The notes beneath the pieces are model-generated. The model saw only the letters and a list, made by a program, of their open reading frames with translations. It had not been told where the DNA came from and did no database searches. From Eucalyptus grandis (Eukaryota; Streptophyta; Magnoliopsida; Myrtales; Myrtaceae), in the NCBI RefSeq assembly GCF_016545825.1, contig NC_052619.1:44483682-44547681 (forward strand): a stretch of 64,000 nucleotides of DNA. Direction: 5' to 3'. Shown in pieces: positions 1-10,795 of the stretch. Within the stretch, counting starts at the first letter, position 1; every line of letters begins with the position of its first letter. The translations under genes and the position numbers were made by a program.

Positions 1-640
1 AATGTTTCTCTCTCTTTTTTTTTTTTTTTTTCTTTTCTTCTCTTTCTTTTCTTTTTTCTTTTGGCCGGTCAGCAGCCTTGGCCATGGCTGGTGCCGGTGA
101 CTGGCCAAACGAGGGCTGGCAACCTTGCTGGAGGGTCGCCGGCCGGAGACGCCACACCATGGCAAGGCTCGTCGCCCAAGCCTCGCCGTGGTCGGGCTAG
201 GCACAGCAAGGCTCGACCTCGCTTGGGTTGGGCGAGCTCGGCCCGCCAGATTTTGGCGAGCTCGAGCTCGCCCGGCCTGTGCGAGGCCGAGCCTCGCCGT
301 GGCTGTTGAGGCTTGGCCTTACCGATGGTCGCGAGGCTCCAACAAGCTCTCCAAACCTCGCCCACCAGTGTCGCTGGCCACAGAGAGGAAGAAGGAGAGA
401 AAAGAAAGAAGAAAAAAATTAAAAATATTAAAAAATATTAAAAAAACTAAAAGAAATAAAAAAAAAATTATATAATTTTACCAAACGCATTTCTTTCCCG
501 GGAGTATAAATTTTGTGTAGTTACTAAGCGCATTATTATACTCAAAAATTATTCTCAGGAACAAAAACAAAAAAAAACTATTTATGTTCAAAATTATTCC
601 CTAGAACGGAAACGTTATCAAAAGCGTCATTCGTGTCCAA
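1..640. mobile_element. Partial TIR-type element with GC-rich core, cut by the window start
   Basis: A pyrimidine tract (about 10-62) leads into a GC-rich core (about 62-380) full of GGCGAG/GCTCGCC-type words, then a purine- and A-rich tract and an AT-rich arm containing the phrase accaaacgc followed by a pattern of short repeats. The same architecture (pyrimidine tract, GC-rich core, purine tract) is seen at 32911-33565 and 62640-62960. Overlapping open frames in the core on both strands are a by-product of GC-rich repeats, not genes. The left end lies outside the window, so no terminal repeat pair can be checked. Confidence 0.4.
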
Positions 641-1554
641 GCACAAGTAACATGTTAAATAAAATCTTGAAAGGTAAAATAGCTGAGGCTCATGACACTC
701 CCCTTAAACTGGTCGAGTATCTCATCAGAGTTTGAACATCTGTATTCCCTTCCAATTTTGCCTTCAAGTTTCCTTGGTGCCCTCGGCAAGAGTATATCTT
801 CGTCTGCGTTTGTCACTTCATTTTCTTGGAGTCGGAAGCATTATATTAGAGCATGACAGTGGTATGTGGATCTCAGTGGTTGGCCTTTACCTTTCCTATT
901 TGAGTTACAGATCAAAGTTTCCACAAAAATCGACCAGCTCGTCATCAAGTAATTTCTTTGCCCTGTCCTTCTTTTTAAGTTGACAGAAGTAGAGCAGGTG
1001 TAAAATCTTTCGGGTGCAGTGAAATTGAACTTCAGCTTTTCTATCAAGTTACAGTCGGTATGGACAATTCTTGCTTTTCCTTCGTATTTTGCCACAGCGA
1101 TGAAGCGTTTCATATGCATTCATGGAAACCCCATTAATGTGTACATTTTCATGGTTATTAGGTAAACTTGTAACAGCAAAACCGAAACTCAATGTTTGGA
1201 AAAATACTTTGCCAAAAATGAATGTTTGTATAATTTACATCAACAAAACGAATGAAAAGTATATTCTTCTTTGATGAAAATATTAGGCATAAAATGTTAA
1301 TAATAAAAATATTTTTAATAAAATCAATAATTTAGAAAACACTTTCGTGAAAAATGATTACTTATATTGTTTACGAAAATAACTTTATGGATAGAAGGTT
1401 ATTGATTATGAAAATATTTTTTATTGATTAATTATTCTAAGCGATGTAAATAATTATCTGTCAACAAATCATTTATTATTTAGACATAGATAAATAATTA
1501 ATGTGAAAATAATTATCGATCAAATTTGTCACATCATATTCGAAATTTACGCAT
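641..1554. other. AT-rich intergenic stretch, nothing recognised
   Basis: No reading frame with recognisable protein similarity and no clear repeat was seen on either strand. Short open frames at 732-983 and 841-1119 on opposite strands overlap each other and show no domain pattern. Confidence 0.5.
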
Positions 1555-1557
1555 TTT

Positions 1558-1775
1558 GGGATTGATGCGACCGCAATTTTTGGATCTATCCTCTTATTTC
1601 TCATGTAGTCTCTTTTTTGGTCCCCACGCGTCTTTTCCTTTCACACTACCAAACGTTTGGGTTGCGATCAAGGCCGATGCGATTGCAATTTTTGGGTCTA
1701 TCATCTTTTCTCTTTAGGTGGACCCCCACGTGTTTTTCTTGCACCCCACCAAACATTTGCACCTGTGTTATCTTC
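1558..1775. repeat. Two tandem copies of an about 113-bp motif also found in NLR upstream DNA
   Basis: The phrase gatgcgaccgcaatttttgg begins at about 1564 and recurs with changes at about 1677. Each copy is followed by a 'gggtct/ggatct' tail, a 'ccccacgYgT' segment and 'accaaacRttt'. Variants of the same motif occur at 17867, 18309, 18757 and 23829, and the later part (accccacacgtctttcacac) lies just upstream of both NLR genes (about 3537 and 34192). It is therefore decayed NLR-upstream sequence, not a separate element. Confidence 0.6.
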
Positions 1776-3458
1776 TTATTGGGTCGATTCCATTCCCACA
1801 AGGGATCAAGAAAACATTTCCATTCCCAACTTGGCAGATTCGGTCTCAAGAGAAAAAGAACAAAAGGTGTGTTGGCACACCCTCTGCTCCCCGCCCTTCC
1901 CCCTCTCCCCCAACCCCGTGCCCCCTCCTCTCCCTCCCCCTCCTTCTTCCTCTCCCTTATTGTTTTTCAATCTTGTTCCATTATCGCGGTGTGGAGCTGC
2001 ATTAACATTGTTTGTCAAACATAAGAGAAAACGTCAGTCATATTAAGAGAGGAAATCATAATCAACATTACAATGAAAACCAAGAGTAATAATAGTCTAC
2101 AGCGGTTCCATTTACACAAAAGTCGAAATCTTGACTCTCATTCGTTGTTATGTTGATGAGAGGAAATCAAAATTGTGGCAAGTGCAAGTAGAATTGACCC
2201 AATAAGAAGATAACACTGGTGCAAAAATTAGGTTATATGAAAGAAGAGATGTGTGGGTTCTTGCAAATGTTGGGTGTCGACTCTCCACGACACGACAATA
2301 TCAAAATTGTTGGGAGTTCACTTCAGTCGACCTCCACATCATAAACTTATTCATGCACATTGGTGATTTTGGAGAAAAAAATGGGAACACTCACACCTGC
2401 TTGGGCTGAGTGGCCATGTTACATTGAACTTAAAGTTACATTACATGGAGATTAAAGCAGCAACATTTTGTTCTTTTGTGCATATATTGATTACAAAATA
2501 TTTATGTTAAGCTACTACTTCTAACAAGTAGCTTATGATCGAATCTCCAGTACTTTGACTTGTTTACAATTGGAATATTTCGGTATTGATTACACAACTT
2601 ACATGATTAACCTAATCATGTTACATGGTTTTATTGTTTGAAATTTACAATTAACATGACAACAACGATAGGAGTCCTTGTGCCATTTACATAGTTCTCA
2701 ATTTTTTATTTTTTGTTCATTTTAGAATTAAAACTTGCTTTAAAAAACATTTGAGAGATTACGTTTGCTCCATCAATTTCTTAGGGACAAAAACCATAAC
2801 TGCCTTCTTTAATTCCCTATAGACATAATAACAGATTGCATGAGAATATGTCTAAATGATCATGAATTCCCATGTGCAAAAGTGAAACGTAATTTATTAT
2901 TTATCCTTTTTAAATAATATAAGTGATCGAAAAATTTAGAATTAACATGTGATATCATTCATTAAATTATCTCTTTTATTTTATTGTCACAAACGTGAAT
3001 GATACTAGAATTAATCATTTCAATAAGTCTCTCAACTCTAAATTTTACGTGTACTCTTACATATAAAGGCAATTATGAAGTTATTTTTTATTGATCAAAA
3101 TAAGGATCCTCAAATAATATCGTGTAAAATTTACTTCCAAAAGGTATTTTTATGAATTGATATCTATAGAGAGTGCTACATATTTTGAACTCTTTTTTTT
3201 TAAAAGACTAAAGAGGTGCAATATCAATTTTTTTGGAGAAACAAAAAGATTGAGAATGTTTTAGTTGTTAAATATCAGTATTCTCTTCGGCCGAAAAAAT
3301 ATTAGTATTCTCTTACTTCTCTTATTCTTTGGATAAGAATTTTCATTTCTACACAAGAAAGATATTGCAAGTTTTCATTATTTGAGGGCATTTGGGTTTT
3401 CGTTCGGAAACTGCTCTTAATACGTGACCAAAGGCTTTTTCAGTACTTTTTCGCGTTC

Positions 3459-3460
<2 letters not shown>

Positions 3461-3492
<32 letters not shown>
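3461..3492 (+). repeat. (ACGAAA)5 hexanucleotide microsatellite in the NLR1 upstream region
   Basis: Five and a third perfect copies of ACGAAA lie about 290 bp before the NLR1 start codon. At the equivalent place upstream of NLR2 (about 34075-34100) the tract is reduced to one unit followed by an A-run, so the repeat number differs between paralogues. Confidence 0.85.
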
Positions 3493-3612
3493 AAGGAAGC
3501 AAGAAAATTTTCTCCAAACAATACAGAATATTGTGGACCCCACACGTCTTTCACACACCACGCAACGTTTGCACGCGCTTGTCTTCTTATACGTAAATTC
3601 CATTCCCCCTGG

Positions 3613-3618
3613 TTGACT
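3613..3618 (+). promoter_or_regulatory. W-box core (TTGACT) upstream of NLR1
   Basis: TTGAC(C/T) is the known core bound by WRKY factors, which regulate many defence genes. Here it lies 161 bp before the ATG. The aligned site in NLR2 reads TCGACT (about 34268-34273), which destroys the core. A six-base motif can occur by chance, so function is only suggested by position and gene type. Confidence 0.3.
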
Positions 3619-3778
3619 GAAATTTATAATGAGGTAGAACACGAGGCACCGCCAAACCATTGTTAACCAGCAAAAGCATAAACTCTTCAACCTCCTCTTT
3701 CTAGCAAAAAAAAAAAAAAGAAAGAACTCTGCAACCTCCTCTCAAGCACTCCTTAACCCCTGCTTCTGCCTTTTGGAA

Positions 3779-6424
3779 ATGGCAGAAGCAGTGCTCTTCA
3801 CCCTTACCAACGACATACTGAAACTCGCCGGTTCCAACATCTTTTCGAAGATCCAACTTGCACGAGGTGCGAGGGATGATCTCACCCGTCTCAAGTACAC
3901 CGTCAAGACCATCCAAACTATGCTTTTGGATGCCGAGAAGAAACAATGGGACAGCGAGCAGGTCAAGCTCTGGCTCGTGAGGCTGAAGGACGTGTTGTAC
4001 GACGCACAGGACTTGCTGGACGATGTCGCAACCGAAGATCTGAGGCGGAAGGTCACTCCCGGAAACAAGATGTCAAAAGCGGTATGCTTTTTTTTCTCCA
4101 AATCAAATCAGCTAGCACAGCCCTACAAAGTGGCTAAAAGGATTCAGGAAATTAGGAAGAAACTGAATTGGATTGCAAAAGATAGGGAGTTCCGTTTAGA
4201 GGAGCATCGGAGTGAGGCAACTGTTGCTATTGTGAGGAGGAGGACAACTGACTCTTTTGTGCGGAAGGAAGAAATAATTGGTAGACAATTTGATGAGGAG
4301 GAGATCAGCAAATCTTTGCTTGATTCCTCCTCCAAAGAGAGTGTTTCGGTTGTTTCCATAGTCGGTATGGGAGGACTTGGAAAAACCACACTTGCTCGGC
4401 TGGCGTACAACAATGACAAAGTGACAAAATACTTCGAGCTTAAGATGTGGGCGTGTGTATCCGATGTCTTTGATCGGGATTTTCTTATTAAAGAAATACT
4501 GAAATCTGCCCGAGATAAGTATCAAGGGGATCCTGAGATGACAAGAATTCTGCAAGACATTGATAATAAGTGTAAGGACGAATTGCAGGGGCTTCTTCGT
4601 AAGGTACTAGATGGGAAGAAATACTTGCTTGTTTTGGATGACTTGTGGAATGAAGATCACGGGAAATGGTCAGAGCTCCAACGTTTGCTAATGGGTGGTT
4701 CATTGGGGAGCAAGATACTTGTAACCACGCGCAATCGGTTGGTGGTGGACTCTATAGGTATAAAATCAGGTATCCATTATCTAAATATCTTATCTGATAA
4801 TGAGTCGTGGGACTTATTCAAGAAAACGGCCTTCGAAGATGAAGGCCATAAAAACCAAGAACTGGAGCAGATAGGTCAAGATATAGTTAAAAAATGCGGT
4901 GGTGTTCCCCTTGCCATAAAAACTATAGGCAACCTTTTGTATGCCAAAGAGGAAAAGGAGTGGCTCTATTTCAAAGACCATGAATTCTCAAAAATAGATA
5001 CGTTGAACCCTGGAATAATGGAAGTCCTCAAAATCAGCTACGATCATCTTCAGCCAAGGCTAAAACATTGTTTTGCATATTGTGCGTTGTTTCCAAAAGA
5101 TTATGTCTTCGATAAAGAAACAATGATACAGTTGTGGATGGCACAAGGTTTTATTGAGTCATTGGATGAGCATGAAGAGATACAAGAGATCAAGGATGAT
5201 TATGTCTCAGACCTACTACATGGGTCATTTCTTGAAGTTGAGGAGGTCAATCCTTACACTGGTAAGGTGAAAATGTTCAAGATGCACGATCTCATGCACG
5301 ATCTTGCCTTGAAAGTCGCGGGAAATGAGTGCAAGATGGTCAATCTCAACAAAGGCAGTCTCGATGAAGATACTCGACATGCTTCATTTGCTTTACAATC
5401 GTTCTCGTCGCTACAAGAAGTGACTTCTCTGCTAGAAGCAGCCAATCTACAGACATTTGTCTCTTTGGAAGAACGGTCATATGTAGAAAAGTTTTCCCCA
5501 AATGAATGTCATCGGATTTTCTCTAAGTTCAGGCATTGCCGAATGTTGAAATTGAACTATGAAAATTTTTGCATCCCTTCTTCGTTGGGAAGTCAGTTGA
5601 AGCACTTAAGATTTCTTGAAATTTGTGAGAATGACTCCATCAAGAGTTTGCCGGATTCAATCACGGATTTGCTGAACTTGCAAACCCTTATAATCTCTAC
5701 ATGTGTGAAACTTAAAGCATTGCCCAAAGATTTGAGGAAATTGATCAACCTTAGACACCTCGATATTAACGAATGTAGGTCACTTGGCTCACTGAGCTGC
5801 CTACACACCCTAAGTGAACTCTCTTCTCTAAGGACTTTGAGTCTCATGTTCTTGGATGCATTGGATTTTGACCCTTTTCAACAATCTAGTACTACACGGC
5901 CCTTCTTCCCATCTCTTGAGAGTTTGATCCTCGACTCTTGCAATGTGAAAGGATGGTGGAGAAGAAGGGAAGTGATGATAGCATATCAAAAGCATCAATC
6001 AAACAATTCACAGCTATTCTTCCCAAAACTACGGTTTGTGGATATAAAAGACTGTCCCAGCTTGAATTTCGTGCCACCATTCCCCCAGGTGGAATACTTG
6101 GAGATAGATAACATAACAATGTTGGAGCAACAATTCTTGGCCAATCTAAATCATCCATCAGCCCCTTTCTCTGAACTAAAGCATCTATGTCTTTATCATG
6201 GAAGTTTGGAGCCGATACTTGAGACTCTACTTCGATTGGCCAATAATCTCGAGTCCATGAGACTCTTAAGATGCAAGTTAAAGGGTCTCTTTCATGGCAT
6301 GCGGCCGACTGAACGAAGAACTGGGCACTGTCATTCCCTGAGTGTTCAACACCTATTCCGGCCGATTCAACCAAAAAGTACGCAAATAACTCAAGGTCCA
6401 TACACTTGCTACCTTAGGCCTTGA
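3779..6424 (+). CDS. CC-NB-ARC-LRR disease-resistance-like protein (NLR1), C-terminally truncated
   Basis: Predicted intracellular immune receptor of the CNL class, 881 residues from the ATG at 3779; an in-frame TTG two codons upstream is not a plausible plant start. Domains in order: Rx-type coiled coil (about 1-150, with the acidic DAQDLLDD stretch near 75); NB-ARC with P-loop GMGGLGKTT (196-204), kinase-2 LLVLDDLW (283-290), RNBS-B GSKILVTTR (310-318), GLPL variant GGVPLAI (374-380), RNBS-D CFAYCALFP (from 431) and MHD (502-504); LRRs about 560-850. All key nucleotide-binding motifs are intact. The family usually runs to 1,000 residues or more; here alignment to NLR2 fails after about residue 845 and the last 30 residues are non-LRR sequence read through a deletion junction. 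There is no intron in the coding part. It may be functional, but the missing LRR end suggests altered or lost recognition. Confidence 0.9.
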   Translation: MAEAVLFTLTNDILKLAGSNIFSKIQLARGARDDLTRLKYTVKTIQTMLLDAEKKQWDSEQVKLWLVRLKDVLYDAQDLLDDVATEDLRRKVTPGNKMSKAVCFFFSKSNQLAQPYKVAKRIQEIRKKLNWIAKDREFRLEEHRSEATVAIVRRRTTDSFVRKEEIIGRQFDEEEISKSLLDSSSKESVSVVSIVGMGGLGKTTLARLAYNNDKVTKYFELKMWACVSDVFDRDFLIKEILKSARDKYQGDPEMTRILQDIDNKCKDELQGLLRKVLDGKKYLLVLDDLWNEDHGKWSELQRLLMGGSLGSKILVTTRNRLVVDSIGIKSGIHYLNILSDNESWDLFKKTAFEDEGHKNQELEQIGQDIVKKCGGVPLAIKTIGNLLYAKEEKEWLYFKDHEFSKIDTLNPGIMEVLKISYDHLQPRLKHCFAYCALFPKDYVFDKETMIQLWMAQGFIESLDEHEEIQEIKDDYVSDLLHGSFLEVEEVNPYTGKVKMFKMHDLMHDLALKVAGNECKMVNLNKGSLDEDTRHASFALQSFSSLQEVTSLLEAANLQTFVSLEERSYVEKFSPNECHRIFSKFRHCRMLKLNYENFCIPSSLGSQLKHLRFLEICENDSIKSLPDSITDLLNLQTLIISTCVKLKALPKDLRKLINLRHLDINECRSLGSLSCLHTLSELSSLRTLSLMFLDALDFDPFQQSSTTRPFFPSLESLILDSCNVKGWWRRREVMIAYQKHQSNNSQLFFPKLRFVDIKDCPSLNFVPPFPQVEYLEIDNITMLEQQFLANLNHPSAPFSELKHLCLYHGSLEPILETLLRLANNLESMRLLRCKLKGLFHGMRPTERRTGHCHSLSVQHLFRPIQPKSTQITQGPYTCYLRP

Positions 6425-6850
6425 TTTAGTGAAGAAAACGGAAAAGACTATCAGGCACCATACAGTGAAAACCATGTACTTTGCATCTACTACAATTCTT
6501 TCGCATACTATCTTCGTTGATTCACTTTGTGAACTTGTTCTTAAATTTTCCCATTTCGAAAGGTGAAAAACGCAACAGAAGCTCATTGGCTCACCTGCAA
6601 GCTTCGGGCAACTCCTCGTGCTGGGGAGGCTCCAGTCCCACGAAGCAAAAACATATATCTGAACAATCAGCGGTGACTGAATTATGTAAGTCCCATGTTG
6701 CTGTTGTATATGACCCTCTAAATGTAAAAAAATTTCTTGGCCTCCGTCTCCAGCTTGAAGAACCTGCGCTACTCGTTCATCACCTCCTCCAAGAGGCTCT
6801 CAGGGACCTCATGGTTGATCACCTGGAAGAAACCCCTTTTTTCCAATGCC
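6335..6850 (+). other. Deletion junction and downstream flank shared with NLR2
   Basis: From about 6421 the sequence matches 39293 onward (shared phrases include 'gtgaaaaccat' and 'tttcgaaaggtgaaaaac'), while up to about 6335 it matches NLR2 coding sequence near 36930. About 2.3 kb present in the NLR2 copy, including the last LRRs and the region 37.35-39.28 kb, is therefore missing here. The simplest reading is one deletion in the NLR1 copy that fused the LRR frame to distal flank and created the stop at 6422. Confidence 0.7.
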
Positions 6851-7069
6851 TGCGCAATCTTTCGCAACGTCTTGTCGTGACTGGTGGGCTTTTGCATTCA
6901 CGCATCCGAGGTCGATGAGCGGGATCTCTCCGCAATCTTCGCGGCAAGCCAATTTGTCAGGTGGCTGAACGAATATGCGTGGGACTTGGGCAATCCCGGT
7001 GCCCACGAGGCTTTTAACTCCGGCTTTCGTCCCGTCGAATACTCAATTCGTTAGCTCAGTCGTTTTCAT
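6725..7069 (-). pseudogene. Relic of an ACC-oxidase-like 2-oxoglutarate/Fe(II) dioxygenase, N-terminal part
   Basis: Read on the minus strand from an ATG at 7069, the peptide has the family's N-terminal pattern: AGVKSLVGTGIAQVPRIF, then PLIDLG, then after a one-base shift GFFQVINHEVPESLLEEV and RRFFKLETEAKKF. These correspond to the DIOX_N domain of ACC-oxidase-homologue dioxygenases (soluble cytosolic enzymes). Breaks: a stop nine codons in, a frameshift at about 6838, a stop at about 6770, and no sign of the C-terminal Fe(II)-binding half (HxD...H) in the flank. Related antisense relics lie at 37470-37935 and about 39560-39670. Confidence 0.75.
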
Positions 7070-7703
7070 CGTCGACGGCAGTGACCATTGTGTTCTCTGT
7101 AACAAGGGATTACGTGTATGAGCGAGTTTAAGTCTCGATGAAGTTCGCTTTTCGTGGTTATTTAGTGATGATATTGGATATTCATCATTGTGGATCTAGA
7201 GAAGAGCTAAGCACGAGAGACATAATGGCCATCGAGAACTGACTGAAAATAATACGGCGTTTTCTTTTTAGTGAAAGTTAGCCCAGGAAGACATCAAATA
7301 AACGATAGGAGTTGGTAACGAAAGAGTTTCACGTTTCTCAAGTATAACTTTATTTGTTGCCGAGTCCTTGAAAGCACGTATGAAAGGAAGGATAATGACA
7401 TAATTAGTTCCTAAATTTTGGTCTAATTTATAACATAGCCCCAAAACTTGTAATTTATTCAATGTGATTCCTGAACTTTAACTCAATGTATAATATAGTC
7501 CTTAAACCTTTAATTTGTTAAATGAAATTTTTGAATTTTTTATACGTGTTTAACTTAATCCATGAATTATATAAGCAGCCCTATATTGGATATTAATAAT
7601 ATATTATGACATCAAGACAAATACAAAATCTTCATAAAGTCCAACCGCAAAATTAAATTAAAATAATCACAATTTTGGGATACTTCTATTTCACGTAATT
7701 TAC

Positions 7704-7735
<32 letters not shown>

Positions 7736-8503
7736 CAAATCATAAGAAAATGTACGCTAACGTATTTGAAGCTACCTAGAGATGCATCACTAACAAAATT
7801 TCATTTTATCTTTGTTTGCATTGATATCATTAATATGTAGTTTTGTTAAATTTGTATACTCTTTCAAAATTTTAACAAAATCATAAAGAAAACGGTACAT
7901 AAAACCCGTACAAAGCACCAAAGTTCAACTAGTAGTATGATATGCATAACACCCTGAAAATTAATGGTGAAATATCTAATTTTGTGGCTAGTAAATTCAA
8001 ATTTCGAATCACAGTCATCACCCAAGTTGCGTCTACCATCCCTGTGCGTGGATGGAACCTTAAACATTACAAGTCGATGTGTGTGATTCACAAATACCCA
8101 TGAAGATTAGTCTAATAAAGGATTTCAATTCCTTGTGTTTCGATTTTCTTGAGTATATTTATTTCGGATGAAATGAATCATTTAAAAAACGTCTTCTTAA
8201 AAATCATTTTTGTATCGCTTATAAATATTTATGAGTAAAAAAACATATTTATTATCCACGAAAAATGTTTAGTCATAAATATTATTGATTGCGAAAATAT
8301 TTTTAATTGAATATTTATTTCAAGCGATACGGATGATTAATTTTAGGAAATTATTTTTAAAAAATTAGTTATTTTTCGCCAAAATAAAAAATCGGGACTA
8401 ATATCACAAAATGCGACGAAGAACTTGGCGCTCTTTCTATCACACAGCCTCTGCCTCTGGGTTGGGGTGGACCGACCCAAAATTAGTTTTTTTTTTTTTT
8501 TTT
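7070..8503. other. Intergenic DNA with decayed repeats and a 29-base A-run
   Basis: No gene is recognised. About 7385-7575 has the repeating 'agttcctaaatttt... agtccttaaacc' style of a short non-autonomous element. An uninterrupted run of 29 A lies at 7704-7732. From about 7560 to 8470 the sequence is copy 1 of a block found again at 13860-14720 and 41640-42180 (anchor 'cctatattggatatt'). Confidence 0.55.
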
Positions 8504-9764
8504 AAGAATTATTTGAAGACGGCGATCCCTTCGCAGCTAATCTCGGAGAGAGGCTCCAACCTCGTCGTCATCAACCCCGGTACTCCTCCCACCCACTTAC
8601 CCCTCTCTTATATTGAATAGCTCGACGCGTTGAATTCTGTAGCTTGAACGCGGCTCGTCTCTTCCTTTTGCTTTTTGTAGGTTCTGCGAACATCGGAGTG
8701 GGGCCTCGCTCAGCAGCACGCGCCTTTCATCGTTCCTCACCGCATCGCCCGATACACCAGCCAGGTCCCTAAGCGAAACGTGCAAGATCGGGTCCCACAT
8801 CGTTCGCGACTTCCCTTTTCTTTTGTTCGGTTTTCCGTGTGTGTTTGGGTTTGGCATTGCGGGGTTTGCGTTGAGCTGAGCGTTTTCTAAATTCGCTGGG
8901 TTTCCTTCTGCTTCGTTGTTGTTGTTTTGGAGTTTTTAGATGTTCAGTTCTCAAGTCACCTCGGCGCAACACGTGGAGCGAGAGAAGGCGTATTATATCG
9001 CGAGTTTACTTCTGCTGTCTGTCTTTAGTTGTGACAATGTAAATTGCTTCACATTTTCTCGTTATTAACATGCCGGTTAGTGTATCTCAGATGGCTTCAT
9101 TGTTGAAGATTCCATTCTTGGACGAGGAGGTCGCAAACTATGGCTCTTTCCAGCGCAAGGTCTGTAAGCTTTTTGGAAAAAGGTTGCCCTTAGTTCTTCA
9201 TCGCCTGAGTTGAGCTGCTTTCTCGATCCTACTTGATCTTTACAATGATATGGAAAACTTCGAGGAGGGCTTTTGTGTGAACTTCACTGGTTTCATCGTC
9301 CAATAATCTTTTTATTCTGTCAGTTGAGTCGGCTACTCGAAGGTTTAGTATTTAAGCAATTCCCTCAACTGGTTTTTTGTTTAAAGTATTTTCGTTTCTA
9401 TGAGCGTATTGTCCTCTGAGGAAGTTTTGTTTCTCTGATAATTAGTAAAGGACTTGAATTATTTTAATGTCTTTTCCTTGGTAACGTAGTATTTTCTCTC
9501 CACTTGTTCTATGTAAATATATACTGCATCGTTATCCAAGAGGAGACTCTGCAGAAGCATCCAGTGTCCATGGCCCTAGCCTGTAGTCAGTCTACTGAAA
9601 TTGTTCTGTTGGCTGCATAGTGCGTTGTTTTGTTTAAGGATGTGTGGAGTTGACAAGGAGATGGGTTTTTTTCATTTTATTTCTTGCTATTCAATGATAT
9701 ATGGAGTTGGCTCCCAGCTAGAGCAAAGGTCTTGGGCATTTTATAAGTAATCAAGGTTGCTAAA

Positions 9765-10795
9765 GGGCCCGTTTGGTTCGGCTTTTGGGAACGCCATTGG
9801 AGAATGCAAATATCTTTGAGAGAAAGAGCTTTCGGAAATGTTAGACCGTTTGGTAAATTTTAGCATTGAAATGCAACTTGGCATAAACACCGTTTGGCAA
9901 ACTTTGCATTTGGAATTAGCTTTTGGTATTTTTTAATTTCTTTAAAACTGAAATCAAATTCGGCATGGCCGCCACCGCTTAGGCCAACCGCCCGGCGATC
10001 ACGGACGGCCAGATCTGGCCGTCGTCGGACCACGGATCCGTCGCCGGAGGTCGCGGAGGCCTGATTCGCCGTCCGCGGCTGGGATCTGCCTCAAGACCGC
10101 CAGATCACGGGCCGCCGAACGGCGGATCCGCCTCGCCCGGTCGCCCGGCTCGCGCAAGACCAGGCGACGCCGAGGCCGAGGCTCGGGCGACCTCAGCGCG
10201 TCGCTGCTCGCGCGAGACCCGAGCGACGCCGGCCGAGGTCGGGCGACCTCGGGCGCGTCGCTGCCGGCTCGCGAGACCAGCGACCGAACTGCCGGGTGCT
10301 CGAGCACCGCTCACCCGTTGCGTGGGTCGCGCGACCCAAGCGACGCGCCGAGGCCGCGACCCACGCGACGGCGGTGCGTGGCGACGGCGGTGCTTGGCGA
10401 CGGCGGTGCGTGGCGACGGCGGTGCTTGGCGACGGCGGTGCGTGGCGACTGGCGGTGCGTGGCGACGGCTCCAACTGGGTTGAGCTCCGCCGGCTAAAGC
10501 TTCGATCTTGAAGAAACGAGGAAGACGATGAACAGTTATTTTTGAGGGTAAAAGAAGAAAACTAAATTATCAATGAGGGCAAAAGTGGAAGAAAAAAATT
10601 CATTAAACCCCTTCAGCATGCCGAAAATCTTTGAATGCCCAAAGCAGCCCCCACCGCTTTGGGCCAAGATTCCAGAAAGATTTTAAATGCTAAAGATTCC
10701 CAAATATACCCCCAAATGCTTTGAACCAAAGGGCTGAAATTTTTCCCAGGCTTTTGGGGCTGAAAGCCCTTGGGAATGCTGAACCAAACAGCCCC
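9765..10795. mobile_element. 1.03-kb non-autonomous TIR element inside the ARP9 relic
   Basis: The left end GGGCCCGTTTGGTTCGGC and the reverse complement of the right end (GGGGCTGTTTGGTTCAGC) form an imperfect terminal inverted repeat. Subterminal AT-rich arms repeat phrases such as 'tttgg-aaa-tttgcattt' and their complements. The core (about 9965-10500) is GC-rich with no transposase. Flanks are AAA on both sides, compatible with a 3-bp target duplication but too simple to be decisive. A PIF/Harbinger-type or other TIR family is possible. Confidence 0.6.
10366..10470 (+). repeat. GC-rich minisatellite, 16-bp unit
   Basis: About six copies of GGCGACGGCGGTGC(G/T)T in tandem, the last ones slightly altered. 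It lies in the core of the TIR element at 9765-10795 and creates spurious long open frames in several phases. Confidence 0.8.

Larger units (their letters stand above)
2085..3778 (+). repeat. Upstream block copy 1, directly 5' of NLR1
   Basis: This AT-rich block recurs, diverged, at about 20760-21770, 27715-28890, 29160-30500 and 31480-34425. Anchor phrases are 'agtagctta(c/t)gatc' (2527, 21207, 28015, 29709 and a variant near 32545), 'catgaattcccatgtg' (2862 and counterparts), and 'agagagtgctaRatatttt'. Only copies 1 and 5 still lead into an NLR. It holds the presumed promoter and 5' UTR of NLR1. It contains no protein-coding sequence. Confidence 0.75.

Noticed and set aside
61..475. Overlapping open frames on both strands at the window start
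   Set aside because: GC-rich repeat words of a TIR-element core leave all frames open; composition is Arg/Ala/Pro/Gly-rich without motif.
3773..3778. Two-codon N-terminal extension of NLR1 from TTG
   Set aside because: Plant nuclear genes start at ATG, and the ATG at 3779 matches the start in NLR2 and the 13798 stub.
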